Program-made: the position numbers and the translations under genes | Part shown: one piece after another, positions 21,115-34,183 of the stretch | Numbering within the stretch: position 1 is the first letter of the stretch | How the letters are laid out: every line of letters starts with the position of its first letter | Notes under the pieces: model-generated | What the model was told of the DNA's origin: nothing | Databases searched by the model: none | The model's input: the letters and a program-made list of their open reading frames with translations, nothing else | Assembly: GCA_010279815.1 (NCBI GenBank) | Contig: QEOQ01000658.1 | Location: 356,124 to 420,123 of the forward strand | Source: Brachionus plicatilis | Lineage: Eukaryota; Rotifera; Eurotatoria; Ploima; Brachionidae | Length of the DNA stretch: 64,000 nt | Reading direction: 5' to 3'

Positions 21115-24100
21115 GTTTTTAAAATTGGAAAATTAACAAATGACAAAAACGAATTCAACTATTTATAGTATGTTTACTGATACCTTATTCGTACACAAAA
21201 AAAACAAAACGAATCGTTTTGGTCGTTGCTTGAATAACGAGAACAACAACAAAACTATATAGTAACAAAATTTAAAACGAAACAAAATGAACAATACAAA
21301 GTTCACATTCCATTTTTGTTTCGATTATGGAGATATTTTGTTTCGATTCGATGATCTCCAATTGACCCCACACTCGTTTCTATGTTTCGTCCAATTATTT
21401 ACCTGTTTTGTTCTCGCTTGTTACCTGTGTCGTATTTTTTTAACCTTAAAATTAAGTCAAGCATAAACTTTGAATAAAATTAATAGACTCTAGACCTAGT
21501 TTTGTAGTTAAGGTTATGCAAAGGTCAACTACGCGAAACCATGTCAATCCAAAATGTTTACCTTTGTTTTACCTATGCTAATCGACAAAAATTCAAAAAA
21601 TTTTTATTATTTCTGACAAAATGCAAAATGGCCGAAAATTCGCTCTTGGACACAATCAACATAAAATGTAATTTATCTTGTCTTGAGAATTTGGGCGGTC
21701 ATTATTCTCCATATACTTAAAAATTGAAGTAACTAATAAACGAAAAAAAAAAGCAAAAAACTCTAAACTTTATGCAACTTTGTTAGATTTTGTTGAGATA
21801 AGTTGTGTAAATTTTTTGTTAAGTTGCCATGGAATTGTTTTTAGCTTTTATTGCTCAAAATATTTATTTGGCAAAATTTGCGCCGATAAATTATTAATTT
21901 ATAATGAGCATTTTTACGGATATTGATAAGATGTTCAAAATAAAGTTTACAAACAGACAACATTTAATTATTGTTGCCACTTAGCTTAATAAATGTAAAA
22001 TTTAAATGTGTAAAACATTAAAAATTCCAGTGCTGATTAGTTCTGTCAATTTTGTTATCTTTATTTAAAAAAAATGTAATTTTGGGAAAACCAAAGGTAA
22101 CTTCCATTCAGAGTTTGTCAGAATGAAAATAACCTTTGGATAAACCCTCATGTGTTACCGTGTTTTTTACACAAAATTTAATAAAAAGTCTTTTTACAAA
22201 ATTAGTCCAAAAAATTTTCAATTATTTAAGAAAAAAAAATTGAAAAGATTTTATACAAGATTAGAAACATCATTTATGCTATTTTTTTTTTATTTTATTT
22301 ATCTGTGTCGAGCAAAAGCTCCTTCAGATTAAAAAAATAAAAATAAAAATGTAAAGAAAAATAAGTTATAAAATAATCAAAGACAATCGAAATTGATAAA
22401 TTGTAAGAAGCGATAGGTGAAAAATGTTTATGTATTGAACAGTTCAGGAAAGATAGAATAAATAGTAAGATAGCAATTCAATTTTATGCTATTCTTTTAA
22501 ATACTTTTTAAAACAAAACTTTTTTTACTTTGTAAAGTTATCTTAATTTTTTTCAATGATTAAGTCTTAATAAATCAATTAAATCAAAAAGATTTTTAAC
22601 AAATTAAAAAGGCATCATATTTTTTTAAACTCATTGTAATTATTAAAAATGAATAAAAAATCTGTTGATTGTGATTTCTAATTTAAATCTTTTAAAATTA
22701 TTTGGTCGTCTGAGAACGATTTGCCTAGCGATTTAAATAAAGATTGAATTAGATTTTTGGATCTTAATATCATTTTATTTAGATTGGTCCTTTTTAGTTT
22801 TATTTTTTAAATAATAATAATATCTTATTAAAATCGTATAAATAAAAAATACGCTAGTGTATAATTTTGAACAAATTATAAATATAGAATTTTTTTATAG
22901 GCGTTTAATTTTATCGACTGAGAGTTAAATATTTTGAAGTCTTTGATTTCCGACTGAAAAAAATCAAATTACTAAATCAAGAGACAAATTTCGTTCATTA
23001 ATTTAGAATAATTGTACAGAGCTCACTTAATAAAGCTATTTTATTAACTGCAAAATAAAATTCGTAAATAATCTAGAATTTATATCTAATTTTTTTCGAT
23101 CAGAAAACAAAGACTTCAAAACTTTCAGTGGACAAAATAAATCGCTTAAAAACTTAAGTATTGTAAAAATGAAATTTTAAATGTTGGTTAAGCTCTATTA
23201 TGCAATAAACCAATTTTTTCAGGTTCCAAGCAGACCAACTCTTAACTTACCAACATCAATGGAATCAATATTTATACCAAGACTAACTTTAAATTAATCT
23301 TAAAGAATTATTAAAAAAAAAATTTTCTTACTTAAAAAATTCTATTTTTTTTGTAAAATTGCAGCAATTTAACTATTTTTAAAAACTTTTTATAAAAACT
23401 AAAATAATTGCTTTTTAAGCTTATCATCAATTTTATTGTTAATTTTTATGACCTAATCGCTAGGAATTGTTTAGACTTAAATAGGATTTCTATTTTTAAA
23501 TTCTAACTAGGAGACCTTTTATGTACAATTTATAATTGCTATTTATTTAGCCAATTCAATATTTAAAGTGGACTAGAATTCAATTGAATTCTATTCAAGC
23601 CAAATGACTAGACAAAAATATATTTTGAAATTCAAATTTCTAGATTTTTAGGCTTTAGAAGCAAATTTTTTTAGTTGGATACCATAAAAAATTTTGCATT
23701 TTAAAATACTTAAACTTTTTTAAAATTCAAGTTCTTATTAAAATTCAATTCTAAGAACTAGGTTTATTTCTATTTTCAAGTCTAGTATCAAATTAGAGTA
23801 TACAAAAGCATATTATTTAGAAAATAAAACAAGCCAAGATCTCCATCTAAACTTATTTATTACAAGTAGTTTTTTTGTTAAGGCAAAGTGTTTAAAAAAT
23901 ATTAAATTTTGATCAAGCTTTCATGCACCGAGAGATGATTGTGTTTTAATATATTTAGTTTGAGATTTAAAAATCAGCCAGATTGCTTTGTGAAAAAATA
24001 TTTTGAATTTAGTACTAAAATTGCATTAATTTAAAAAAATATGTTTCTATCAAGCATGAACTATTTTCAACCATTTTATTTTTTATTGATTATATCACGA

Positions 24101-24161
24101 TTTTTCATTCGTGAACTTTTAAACTTTTTTTTATTTTTGGGGTTTAAAAAATATTAAAATT
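21115..24161. other. Long AT-rich region with small repeats
   Basis: No gene recognised. At 21195-21330 ACAAAACGA/TCGTTTTG words occur in both orientations, suggesting a short foldback. At 22296-22370 CGAGCAAAAGCTCCTTCAGATT is followed by an A/T-rich tail, resembling the tails at 50433-50490 and 51785-51840 and, inverted, about 48345-48400. These look like 3' ends of one retroposon family. Confidence 0.45.
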
Positions 24162-24579
24162 TTAATTAAAAAAAACTTTTGATATCAAAATGAACATGAG
24201 TAGTGACATGAAAAATTTAAAATTTACTCCAACTAAATATGAGATGCCTGTGTTACAGATATCTGTTGTACAACATTTTACTCGGTTATTATAACTATCA
24301 CTTTCAGTACATGATGCAGAGCATTCTTTAAAAATTTTGGTCCATCCGAGACCATCTTCTGCTTCTTCTTTCTTTAAAATTATCAAAAATTAAATGAAAA
24401 TAAATTTTAAATTGAAAACTCTTTATTACTTTGCAAAAAAATTCTCCAGCATCACAAGTTTGAACATGCTGCCTTGTGTTCATGTCGAATTTACCGCATC
24501 CATCACAAATAAAACATTTTAGCGCTTTACCAAGCCCAAATGAAAGAAAAAGAAAAACCAAATATCTTAGAAAAAACAT
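24162..24579 (-). CDS. Ly6/uPAR-type three-finger protein, GPI-anchored
   Basis: Two exons, 24579-24430 and 24371-24162, join in phase 0 across a 58-nt GT-AG intron, giving 119 residues. Residues 1-19 are a clear signal peptide (MFFLRYLVFLFLSFGLG). Mature sequence begins with KCFICDGC and carries further cysteines ending VKCCTTDICNTG, the CC-x4-CN signature of the Ly6/three-finger fold. A C-terminal hydrophobic segment (about 97-119) fits a GPI-attachment signal. Such proteins act at the cell surface as receptor modulators or adhesion factors; the ligand cannot be told from sequence. Confidence 0.85.
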
Positions 24580-24605
24580 TTTTTACCGTGAATCTTAAAA
24601 TGTTC

Positions 24606-24625
24606 ACTACTAATATTTATAGGCA
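24606..24625 (-). promoter_or_regulatory. TATA box of the Ly6-type gene
   Basis: On the minus strand GCCTATAAATATTA lies about 35-45 bp upstream of the start ATG. This suggests a short 5' UTR and a TATA-driven promoter. Confidence 0.5.
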
Positions 24626-24629
24626 CTTG

Positions 24630-26006
24630 AAATACCAAGGAACAGCAAATAAATTTGTTACATTTTTATTTATAATTTAAATAATCCAATTTAAATTTAA
24701 ATTATTTCATTATTTGTTACTAGAATCTACTAGCACCTTTTGTAAATTTTAACTGGCATCTAGGCAATTGGGAGTAGCTTACTATTATTTTCAGAATTCA
24801 TTAAAAATTTAAATTTGTAATTAATTTATTAGAAATTATATTTAGCTTATTGAATTTTTTTTCTGAAGAAAACAATAGTATTGATGGCGGCTAGTTCGAG
24901 GTTGGTCACTAAACTGTTTTTGTTTTCCAGGTGCCATGATTTAAAGACTAATTTGAATTCTTATAAATATTTTATTCTTCAATTTACAAAGAAAGACAAG
25001 CTCAGAAAAACAACAAAATCAAATATATTTAAATAGAAAATAACATAACAAATTTGGAGCCATTTTCTATGACTTTAAGGATCTAACCATAGAATCAGTT
25101 TTATATTATAAATTAGACTGGCAACTTAAGTTCTAAGCTATTCTAGGACTTTTATTATTTTAATCAACAATTAAAAGCGCCAGCCGCTAACAGTATATAG
25201 AAGTTTTGAACATTTTAATCAAAATTTAAAAAATATAAAGAGATATTAAAAATTTTTGCATTTAATCATTGAGCGAAAATAATACACTATAAAAAAATAA
25301 AAAAATATTTTTAATTAAAGAAAAAATAATTATCAACCAACAACGATTATTAATTAAAAAATTATGGCCATCTTTATATTTCCAATCTCATATATTCAAT
25401 TTAGAATCTTCAAATGAACTAAAATTAAAATTATCGTTTATCTTGTATACCAATTTAATTTTTGAATCTATAAAATTGGCTTTTGGATTTCTTTATTTTT
25501 CTTTTAATTTAATCTTATTTTTAAATCTAAATTGACTAAATTATTTTAAAATATAAGATTAAATATAAATTTTGAGAAAAAATTATTTTTGAAAAGATGT
25601 AATCTAAAATCATGTTTTCAAAATTAACATTGATATCAGTATTGTTTAATTTTGCTCTATTTAACATCTTCTTTATCTATTTCCTCATCACTAGAAACAT
25701 ATCCTTTCTTATTTTATCATTAATTAATTCTGTCCGAATGCTAATATTTCATTTTTATTTTGATAATAGCTCCAAAACATTTATTAAAATAACTAAGTTT
25801 GAAAAAAAACTCGTCATTAATCTCAAACGACTTTAAGCCATCAAAATAAGTCAACAAAGCCACCTTTACTTCAGAGATGCCAATTTTTGGACAAAACTTT
25901 ATTCATGTTATATAAGACCACATCTGAAATTTTCAAGTTCCGAAACCCTCTGAAAGATATTAAACAGCTTGTAAAGTATAACAAAGAGCAAATTTAGTTA
26001 CTTGAT
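24630..26006. other. AT-rich intergenic DNA
   Basis: No supported gene. A hydrophobic 74-codon frame at 25612-25836 has the composition expected of chance AT-rich sequence. Confidence 0.5.
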
Positions 26007-26137
26007 CAGAGTTGTTTATAAGTCCAAAAAAAAGTCCAAGTCTGGACTTAAAATTTTTTTTTTTTTTAAATTTAAAAAAAAAGTCCGGACTTGGACTTGA
26101 CTTGAGACTTGTGACTTGTGACTTTTAAACAACTCTG
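26007..26137. mobile_element. hAT-type MITE, short complete copy
   Basis: Begins CAGAGTTGTTTATAAGTC and ends GACTTTTAAACAACTCTG. Flanks TACTTGAT (left) and AACTTGAT (right) agree at 7 of 8 positions, fitting an aged 8-bp duplication. The interior is AAGTCCGGACTTGGACTTGA-type sequence with no frame. Confidence 0.85.
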
Positions 26138-26145
26138 AACTTGAT

Positions 26146-26839
26146 ATACAAATAACGGTGCAATAAACTTGGTCTAACTTCATTAAAAATAAGACCCGAG
26201 GGGACATAATTCAAAAATACAAATTCACATCAAATTAAGAGCATATAAACTGGTATGCAAAACCACAATGCTCAGAGCAAATAATGTCATTAACTCACCC
26301 ACATTGAACTCACTTTAGAAGAACCTCTAAAAGTGTTTCAACACTGCTACAAGACGACTTTTTTTTTGAATCAAATTACGAATTTGTTCATTTTTATAAG
26401 ACTCGAAATTAAAATTGAATAAAAAAATTGTCAAAAAAAGTATCTTTCTTTTAATAATTTTATAAAAATAAGAGTAATTTTTTATCAGAATACGAGTTAT
26501 GCTTTTTTAAGGCATTATTACATAATAAAAAATACGAAGGCTGTTATTCGGGTCTCTCCAAATATTTTATTCTATTTCAATTTTTTTTATTTAGCTAATT
26601 CGAGGAGTAAATAATAGAAAAAGAAAATTTTTAACTAAATTCATAAATATTTTAATAATTCTGGATTTTATATCTTTAAAGTAATATTACTCTAAACAAA
26701 AAAATATGACATCATAACATATGTGTTTTTTAAAATTGTTCTAAAAATAAAATAAGTATAAATTATTAAAAAATTAAAATCTATTCTTAAATTATGTAAA
26801 TATTATAGGATTGTCGATGAGCCATGACAAGTAAATTTC
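26146..26839. other. AT-rich region 3' of UMP-CMP kinase
   Basis: No gene or clear repeat seen. Confidence 0.5.
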
Positions 26840-27487
26840 CTAACTAATCTCTTTTAAAGCAGCTTCTACTTCTTCATAGACTTTTTGTTCAGTTTTCGAG
26901 GCATCAATTCTTTTAACCATCTTCATTTGGTCGAAATACTGGATAATTGGCAATGTCGATTCGTTATAAGTAGCTATTCTTTTTTTCAATGTATCTTCAT
27001 TATCATCACTACGCCCGCTCTGTTTACCTCTTTCTAAACATCGATTCACACAAACATCTTCGGCACATTCAAAAAACAAAACACCTTTTACATGGGCTTT
27101 TTCGCCCATTTGACGATTCCATCCATCCAAATTGTCTTTGTTTCTTGGGAAACCATCAATCAAAAATGTGTCTTTGTCACTTTCTTTCATCGCATTTTCC
27201 AAAAGTGTGCAGGTAATTTCCACTGGAACAATTGAGCCTTTTCGAATATGATCTTCGATTTGTTCACCCACTTTGGAACCTGGTCGTTGACGCTCAGCAC
27301 GAAGTAGTTCTCCAGCTGATAAGTGAACGTAGCCAAAGTTCTTTGAAACAAATTTAATTCTCTACCAATTCGTATTAGAAAATACAGTTACCTCAACAAT
27401 CTTTAAACACTGAGTTCCTTTACCAGCTCCAGGTCCTCCCAAAACAAATATCACTTTGGGCAAGCTTGATGACGATAATGAAGACAT
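26840..27487 (-). CDS. CMPK1: UMP-CMP kinase
   Basis: Two exons, 27487-27392 and 27340-26840, join in phase 0 across a 51-nt intron, giving 198 residues, the usual family length. The P-loop GGPGAGKGTQ is at 17-26, the NMP-binding region begins HLSAGELLRAER (about 37-48), IDGFPRN is at 93-99, and the short LID contains ERGKQSGRSDD. The enzyme transfers phosphate from ATP to UMP, CMP or dCMP, feeding pyrimidine nucleotide pools in the cytosol. The NMP-domain sequence and short LID favour UMP-CMP kinase over adenylate kinase. The gene lies head-to-head with MRPL13. Confidence 0.95.
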
Positions 27488-27886
27488 TCTAAATGAGCGA
27501 GTTAGAATGTTTGGAATATTTTTAATTAAGAAAATTTTGAAGATTTTCTGGAAATAGTCTTAAAACAAAAAGGAAAACAGTTTAAAAAAGGCGAAAAGTA
27601 TTTGAACGTGACTTGAAAATATTGAATACGTGTTTTTTCCTAAATGAATAAAAATTAAAATTTCAATGTGTAAAAAATAGAAAAAAAATTATATACAATC
27701 AAGCGCATTTACTAAATTTTTAAACTGTATTTAATCAAACTTAACAAAATTTAATGCTTTTCTAAAATCTAAAATTTTGTTAATAAAAATTTCAAAACCT
27801 AAATTAAAACAAATTAAAGTTATTTTCTTACAAGTGTTGCTTTTATGTAAATTTAAAAATTCTATTTCATATTTTGTAGCATTGAA
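27488..27886. promoter_or_regulatory. Shared intergenic region between CMPK1 and MRPL13
   Basis: The start codons of two divergent housekeeping genes are 399 bp apart, so both promoters must lie here. I see no TATA box at either side. A bidirectional promoter is likely but inferred from layout only. Confidence 0.45.
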
Positions 27887-28625
27887 ATGGCTTTTAATAG
27901 AGTTAAAGTAAAAATAAAAAATAATTATTCTAATATAAACTTTGATTACTTTTTTTTATGATATAGCAATGGACTACATTCGCACGTGTTTGGTATTTGT
28001 TTGATGCTAAATGGCAAGATCCTATAATATCCGGCAGAGTTTTATCCAAGTATTTGTTGGGAAAAAACAAGCCAATTTTCTCGGTTGGAAGTGACTGTGG
28101 CGATTATGTTGTAGTAATTAATAGCAAGGAAATTGCCTTAAAGGACGACCTATGGAGGACTTATAACTATTTTCATCATACTGGTTATGCCAAAGGTGCT
28201 ACATATACACCTGCATGGGAATACCATGAAAATGACCCCACTCGAATTATTAAAAATTGTACCAAAAACGCTCTGCCACCGAAGATCTATAGAAATAGCT
28301 TATTGAGTCGACTTTTAGTTTTTCCCGATGATGTGAGATTTTTTAAAAGTCCATGAATTTTTTAAAATTTAATAAATTTTTTTCAGAAAGTTCCAAAAGA
28401 CGTGATTAAAAATATAACCGATCAAATACAGCCTTCAATGACTCCACCTAAGAGATTGACAGAGTTTTCAGAAGACGAAATTCAAAACTTTCCGCGTCTT
28501 TTCGAATGGTAAACTTTTTTAGCGACTTTAATAAAAATAAATTTAAACATTATTCCTAAAGGCCGAAAGAATTTATTATTGATGACTTAAAAGGAGAAAA
28601 CAATCAAACGGTTAAAATAATATGA
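27887..28625 (+). CDS. MRPL13: Mitochondrial large-subunit ribosomal protein uL13m
   Basis: Four exons join in frame: 27887-27907, 27967-28332, 28387-28508 and 28562-28625, giving 190 residues. The start MAFNRVKQWTTFARVWYLFD matches the N-terminus of animal MRPL13. Core family positions include SDCGDYVVVINSKEIAL, HHTGYAKG and RLLVFPDD, and the C-terminal part has RLTEFSEDEIQNFPRLFEWP. It is a structural protein of the mitochondrial ribosome large subunit. The first exon codes only seven residues. An AATAAA signal lies about 45 bp after the stop (near 28670). Length is close to human (178). Confidence 0.95.
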
Positions 28626-28983
28626 TTTTATTGTACTTTTGCTTTTTTTCTAAATATTAATTTTGAACTAATAAAGCTGATTAAAAATTGGAATTTTTTT
28701 AGTTTAATTTTTTTTTGAAATTTATTCTTTGTTAATTAAAAGTTTTTAAAATTTTTATTATTAAATTTTTTTCTTAAAAATTAAAAAGTTTTAAAGATTT
28801 TAAAATAATTTTTTCTTTTTATTGTAATCGTTAAAAGTTTATTTTTTAAATAATTTAGTGCGAGTCCATTTTAATTTAATTATTTTGGAGACAAGTTAAA
28901 ACTCTTTACGAATCTTTAATATTTTGTAATTTATTTATTTGTTCAATTAACGCTTTGTAGGCGATGCAAAAAAATAATTTAAC

Positions 28984-29098
28984 CAGACTTGTTTTTAAGT
29001 CATAAGTTTAAGTCACTTGAATTTGATTTCAAAAAAAAATTTAAGTCAAAAACTTGATTTGATTTAAGACTTGTGACATTTGAATTTAAAAAACTCTG
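28984..29098. mobile_element. hAT-type MITE
   Basis: Begins CAGACTTGTTTTTAAGTC and ends with CTCTG. Flanks AATTTAAC (28976-28983) and AATTGAAC (29099-29106) agree at 7 of 8 positions. The interior consists of AAGTC/GACTT words. Confidence 0.8.
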
Positions 29099-29367
29099 AA
29101 TTGAACCAAATTATATGAAATATTTCAATGTAATATTAAAAAGGAAAAAGAAAGTCAATTAACTGGTGAAAAAATGAATCTCTGGCAGAATTGGGCGAAA
29201 AATGTGATGTTCTGGTTTTGAATATAAAGGATTTCAGTTAGTGATGAAATTGAACATATTTTTGGACTATATTTTAAAATTTATTTAAAAAAATATTTTA
29301 AAATAAAATTTAAAATACAAAATGATTAACTAAAATAATAAGTTTAAAAAGATTACTTAATTTCGGC

Positions 29368-29700
29368 GTTGTGAAATTTGAGAAAAAAGTTCCAATACAA
29401 AAGGGAAAAATTTTTATAACTTTTGTTCTAATTTTTAAAAACTTGTTCTGTAGATGAAACAAAGTGAATCAACTTTGTTTTCACCTCCCGCCGAAGTCTG
29501 CAAAATCGGTGCCAAAAATTGCTTTTTATTTTTAATACTTTTAGATAGAGTGCAATTTTGCAGACTTTCACAGTAAGGGAAACAAAAGTTGATTCATTTT
29601 CTTTCATCTGCAGAACAAGTTTTTGACAATTAGAAGAAAAGTTATAAAATTATTCATTTTTGCATTGGAAATTTTGTATTAAATTTTTCAATGTTCCTAA
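29368..29700. mobile_element. Foldback MITE (CTTGTTCTG family)
   Basis: The arms pair over about 150 bp: left TTCCAATACAAAAG...AAACTTGTTCTGTAGATGAAA against right CATCTGCAGAACAAG...GCATTGGAAATTTT. It is the fuller relative of the nested copy at 16683-16937. No coding potential; the target duplication is unclear. Confidence 0.7.
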
Positions 29701-31997
29701 TTTCTCTTTTGAATTTATTTAGTGGCTAAATTTCTAATTCAAATAATTTAAAATTTTAAACATTAATTTTTGATATTTTCAAAGAAAAAAAATAATCTAA
29801 GCATTGTGAAAAATTAATAAATAAATAATTTGGAACTCTCTAAGAAAAAATTCATGCTGAATTTTTTGCTGTAAAAAAAAATTAAAAATAAAAACTTTTA
29901 AAATGCTATAATATATTTAAAAATTAGAGAAGAACTTCAAACTTTCAAACTTTTAATTAAAATAAAATTGACAATGAAAAGATCAGGACTATCATATTAT
30001 TAGTTGATGTCTTGAATAATTTATCAACTAGAACTTATTAAAATTCATTTACCTTAATTGTTAATTTATAAATGTATATTTTTTCTTTTTAAGAATCTTG
30101 TCACGTACTTGATTCAATATATAAGCAACTCTTTTTTATTAAATATCATCTTATCATTAATAAAGAATTAGCCATAACAACCTTTCTATTGTCCCATATT
30201 ACATTACAGGACTTTGAATTTGATACAATTAACCTTTTAAGAGATATTTTTTATAAAAGGTAATTGAACCTAATCAAAAAAATTTTTAATTAATTTTTAA
30301 GATTTTGAAATTGCAACAAAAAATTAATTCTTTTTAATTAGAATTCAAAATGTCATTTTTACACCTAAAATAGCTTCTTTTCTTTAATACATTTATTATT
30401 TGAATTTTTAATTTGAACCTTTAAAAACGTTTAAAATATTATAATATATCAAAAAATTAGAGAATAACTTCGAACTTTTAAAACTATTTAATTCAATTAA
30501 AATGGACATTTTAAAGATCAGGACTTTGAATTTGATATAATTAAACTTTTAAAGAGACATTTTTAATAAGCCTGATCAAAAAATTTGGTATTAATCAATA
30601 TTTTTAAAATAAAAATAAAAATTTATAAAATTTAATATTTAAAAATAAAATCATCAAGTAAAACGAAAATCAGTGAAGCTGCTCTTTTTGGTCATTTCTT
30701 ATTTACTTCATTTTTTTTCTTTTTATACGACTTTATGCAAAAATTTAATATTTCTTTTTATTTTCAAAATTTTATACACGAACACCAACTAATTATTTTT
30801 TCTCTTTCAAATTCTTTTTAAATTTACTTCCCCTAATAGGAGGCTTTTCAATTAAGAAAAAGATAATAATATCAGAAAGATTTTTTAGAATGGGATATAT
30901 TTAATCAATCTCTTTAATTAGTTAAATGATCACCAATAATTTCTGACCACTTAATTTTATTATTTTTGATACCTTTAATTAATTAAATGATATTCTAATT
31001 TAATAAAAATTATTGCAGAAATTAATGATTTCCTAATTTTTTTAAAATTTTATTATAATAAGTAAAAACGCATGTATAAATAGAAAGTAAAATTTGAAAA
31101 TTTATGTTTGTGATGAAATCGTCTTCTTTTTGTGATTTCAGGTCCTTTTTTAAAATTCATTAATAGTTTCCTTTTTAATTGTTTCTACTCTTTGTTTTTT
31201 GCTCGGACGACTCTTATGATGTTTATTTGTAGTTAAAAATTGAATTTTTCAGTTCTATTTAAGCCGATTTCTTCTTAGTTTGGATTATTGATATTTGAAT
31301 TAGTCGCTTTTAAATTGTTTAGAGTTTAGAGTTGATAAAATATTTTTAAACCATTCATATGCCGATTCTACGTCATCAAATACTTTATTTCAAGTCAAAT
31401 TTATCTTTTTTCTTAATTCTGGAGCTTCAATAAAATAATTATCTAATAGAAAATCTTGTTTACTGTAATTCATCACTTAATGTATTCACTTTTTACTAAT
31501 TAAATTTTTAGTCAACCGAATTTCATGATTATATATGTTGGATCGTTTATTCAATTTCGAACTAAAAAAAAACAACTTTGTGATGCAAACATGATGGTTC
31601 AAAAGAAGGTTTTTACCATTCGGAAGATCTCCGGGTTTTTCCCAAAAATTATTTTTATTAAAAAAAAGAGATCGATTAACCACTTATTTAGAATTTACAT
31701 GCTCTTTATCTAATTAAACAATTTTTTTTCCTTAATATTTTATCTTTAAAAAGTATTTGCAATTTTTTCTTTTTTATTTAAAAATAAAATTTGGTTTTTT
31801 CTTTTATCACAAATATTAAAATTGAAATAATTTTGAAAAATTCAAAAATTATTTTAATAAAAATTTTCTAAATACCAAAATTAAAACATTTTAATTTTTT
31901 GATTTTTTTTGTAAAAAAATTAAAAAATAAAAGTAAAAGAATTTTTTTTATCACAAATATTAAAAATAATTTTAATTAATCGTCATCTCGATTTTCT
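29701..31997. other. AT-rich intergenic DNA
   Basis: Nothing I can support. Overlapping short frames around 31486-31713 on both strands look like chance frames. A block at about 29890-30010 is partly repeated at about 30425-30550 (around AAAATTAGAGAA and AAGATCAGGACT). Confidence 0.5.
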
Positions 31998-34183
31998 TTA
32001 AAAAGCATTTAAAATATGAATTACTGATTCTCGAAAAATATTATTTAAGCTAAAATAGGTAATTATTTGAAAAGAACATGAGATCAAGTAAAACAAATTG
32101 GCCAACTGAGAAACATTATTAAATATCTTGTCATACCTGAATCTGTATAAACCATTCATTTTTTTTATGAAAATATACAAATACACACTAAACTCCATTG
32201 AACGAAGAATGAAAAAAATGAAGCAATTTAAACAAATTGTCTTTGTTATCTTGTCTTCTGTCTTAGATATTTTTGACTTTTGCTCATTCGAACAGTTTAA
32301 AACATTTAATTTAAACTTTAATGAAGATTTAAATTTGATTAATAAAAGTGCATCGACAAATGCCATTAAAACAAATAGAAGAATGTCATTGAATATAAAA
32401 TAAATTAGATACCATAGAAAAAAAACTGTATTTATATCGAATTTGCTTGAAATTGGCATTGGTCTGGGAGGGTTAAAGTTAAATATATTTCTAAAGGTAA
32501 ATTCAGTAGGAAAACCGCTATAATCTGAACCATCAAGACTTCCTTCTCCTCTTACTTCAATTGTAAAAATGTAATGACAATTAAGAATAATCACTAAAAA
32601 AAATATTAAAAGTTTTGAAAAATAATTCTTTTGGTTTTTCAATGAACATTTGCTAAATTTATTTTTCAAAAAATAATACCGGTTCAGTGATATAAAAACA
32701 TTGATAATATTTGATGAAGTTTTTAAAATATTTCCAAAAAATTCAGCCACATACTTTTCATAATTTTGAACTAAAAAACTTTCGTGAATGGGAGAACAAA
32801 ATATTCCGGTGTAGGTGATGCAAACATTTGCCACATGAAACAAATATAAAAAGCAAAATAGAAAATTCAAAAATGAATTCAACAATATCAATTTGAACAT
32901 TTCTTTTTTAAGTTCTGCTTTCAGGATTGGATTGCTAAAACATAAAATAATTAGAATATTATTAAACATACCAAGAAAACAAAATATAGGAAATAAAATT
33001 AAATTGACAAAACTTATTGATTCAGATGTATAAAATACATCCATTGGTTCTACAATTGATTTTTTTCTAATTGTTTTATTGCACTTTTTTGCCATATCAG
33101 AATAATTGCAATTATGGTTCTTGATATTTGAACAATAAATTGAAGTTTTCATTTGCAGAATCCATATTTTGGTACAGCTGCAGTTGAATTCTCTTGTGAA
33201 AACTGCTTTAATTAAGTTATTATATGGAAAATCTTTAAAAAGACAAAAATCTTCATCTGGAAAATTATAGAATGGTGGATAAATGATATTAAAACTGTAA
33301 TTTTTTTTAGCAAATTGGCAAGCCAATTTTTATCCAGAGCCAAAACATTAACAAAATTGATAAAATTTAAGCTTAAAGATCGTAAATTTTCCAAATGATC
33401 GAAAACATTTTTATTTATTGATTCCAATTTTCCATTTAATCCCAAAAATTCTATCTTTCTAAACAAATTTTTGTTTAGTAATTTATCAGAAAATTTAAAT
33501 CTGTAAAATTCAAAATTCAACGCTTTTACTTTCATTTTAGGATTAAAGTTAAAATTGACAAATCCAAGTTGATTGTTTTTATAAAAAGTGTATGTGATTC
33601 CATTGAATTCCAAATTTTTCAAATTCAAATAATTAAAAATTAATGGACAAGTCTCTTTATTATATTTTACTGTTTTTGAAAAAAAAATGAAATCTGAATT
33701 TATAAACATTGAGTAATTTGTTTTTGTTAAGCAGTTTTTAATCTTCGAACCATTTTGATATGAACTTAATTCAGAGTTGACAAATTTTAAACTATTTTTG
33801 ACCAGAAAATCTTTAAAAATAGCAGATTTAATATCGAAACCTTTGATATTCTTAAATTGAAAATAAACTGAGATATTTAATTTAAATTTAAACATTAGGT
33901 TTATTTTAAATGATTTATCTATTATTAATAATTTTTCAGGTAGTATGGATACTAGATAAATTTGACGATTTTCTTTTACAAGACATTCAAAGTTCAATTG
34001 AGAAAATGAAACAAAACCTGTGAGTTTAAGTTCGCTAATTACTCCATTATCTACTCTTATCTTTACTTTCTGCATCATTTTTAGACATTTACTTGAATAT
34101 TTGGGTTCCAATTGATTTTCATTTGATAAATTCACTAACCATAACAACGCTATAAATTTTTCAATCGAAAATTTAACTTTCAT
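31998..34183 (-). pseudogene. Leucine-rich-repeat seven-helix receptor, one frameshift
   Basis: Two minus-strand frames form one receptor of about 725 residues. The first (34183 to about 33309) has a signal peptide (KFIALLWLVNLSN) and a diverged LRR ectodomain ending HLENLRSLSLNFINFV. The second carries the cysteine cap (FPDEDFCLFKDFPYN...FNCSCTKIWIL) and seven hydrophobic helices, from LILFPIFCFLGMFNNILIIL to ANLFYLISCSFQIITYF, with LNRYYF in the DRY place. The frames meet at an A8 run (33301-33308); the cap continues naturally only if the run had one more base. That could be a sequencing error, in which case the gene is intact, or a real mutation. The rest of both frames is open, which favours error or a recent event. 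Ligand unknown. Confidence 0.75.

Noticed and set aside
25612..25836. 74-codon hydrophobic frame
   Set aside because: Phe/Ile/Leu/Asn-rich as expected for chance frames in AT-rich DNA; no splice context or similarity.
31486..31713. Overlapping frames on both strands
   Set aside because: Opposing frames of similar size with no domain; probably chance.
32128..32403. 91-codon + strand frame
   Set aside because: Antisense shadow of the receptor's transmembrane region.
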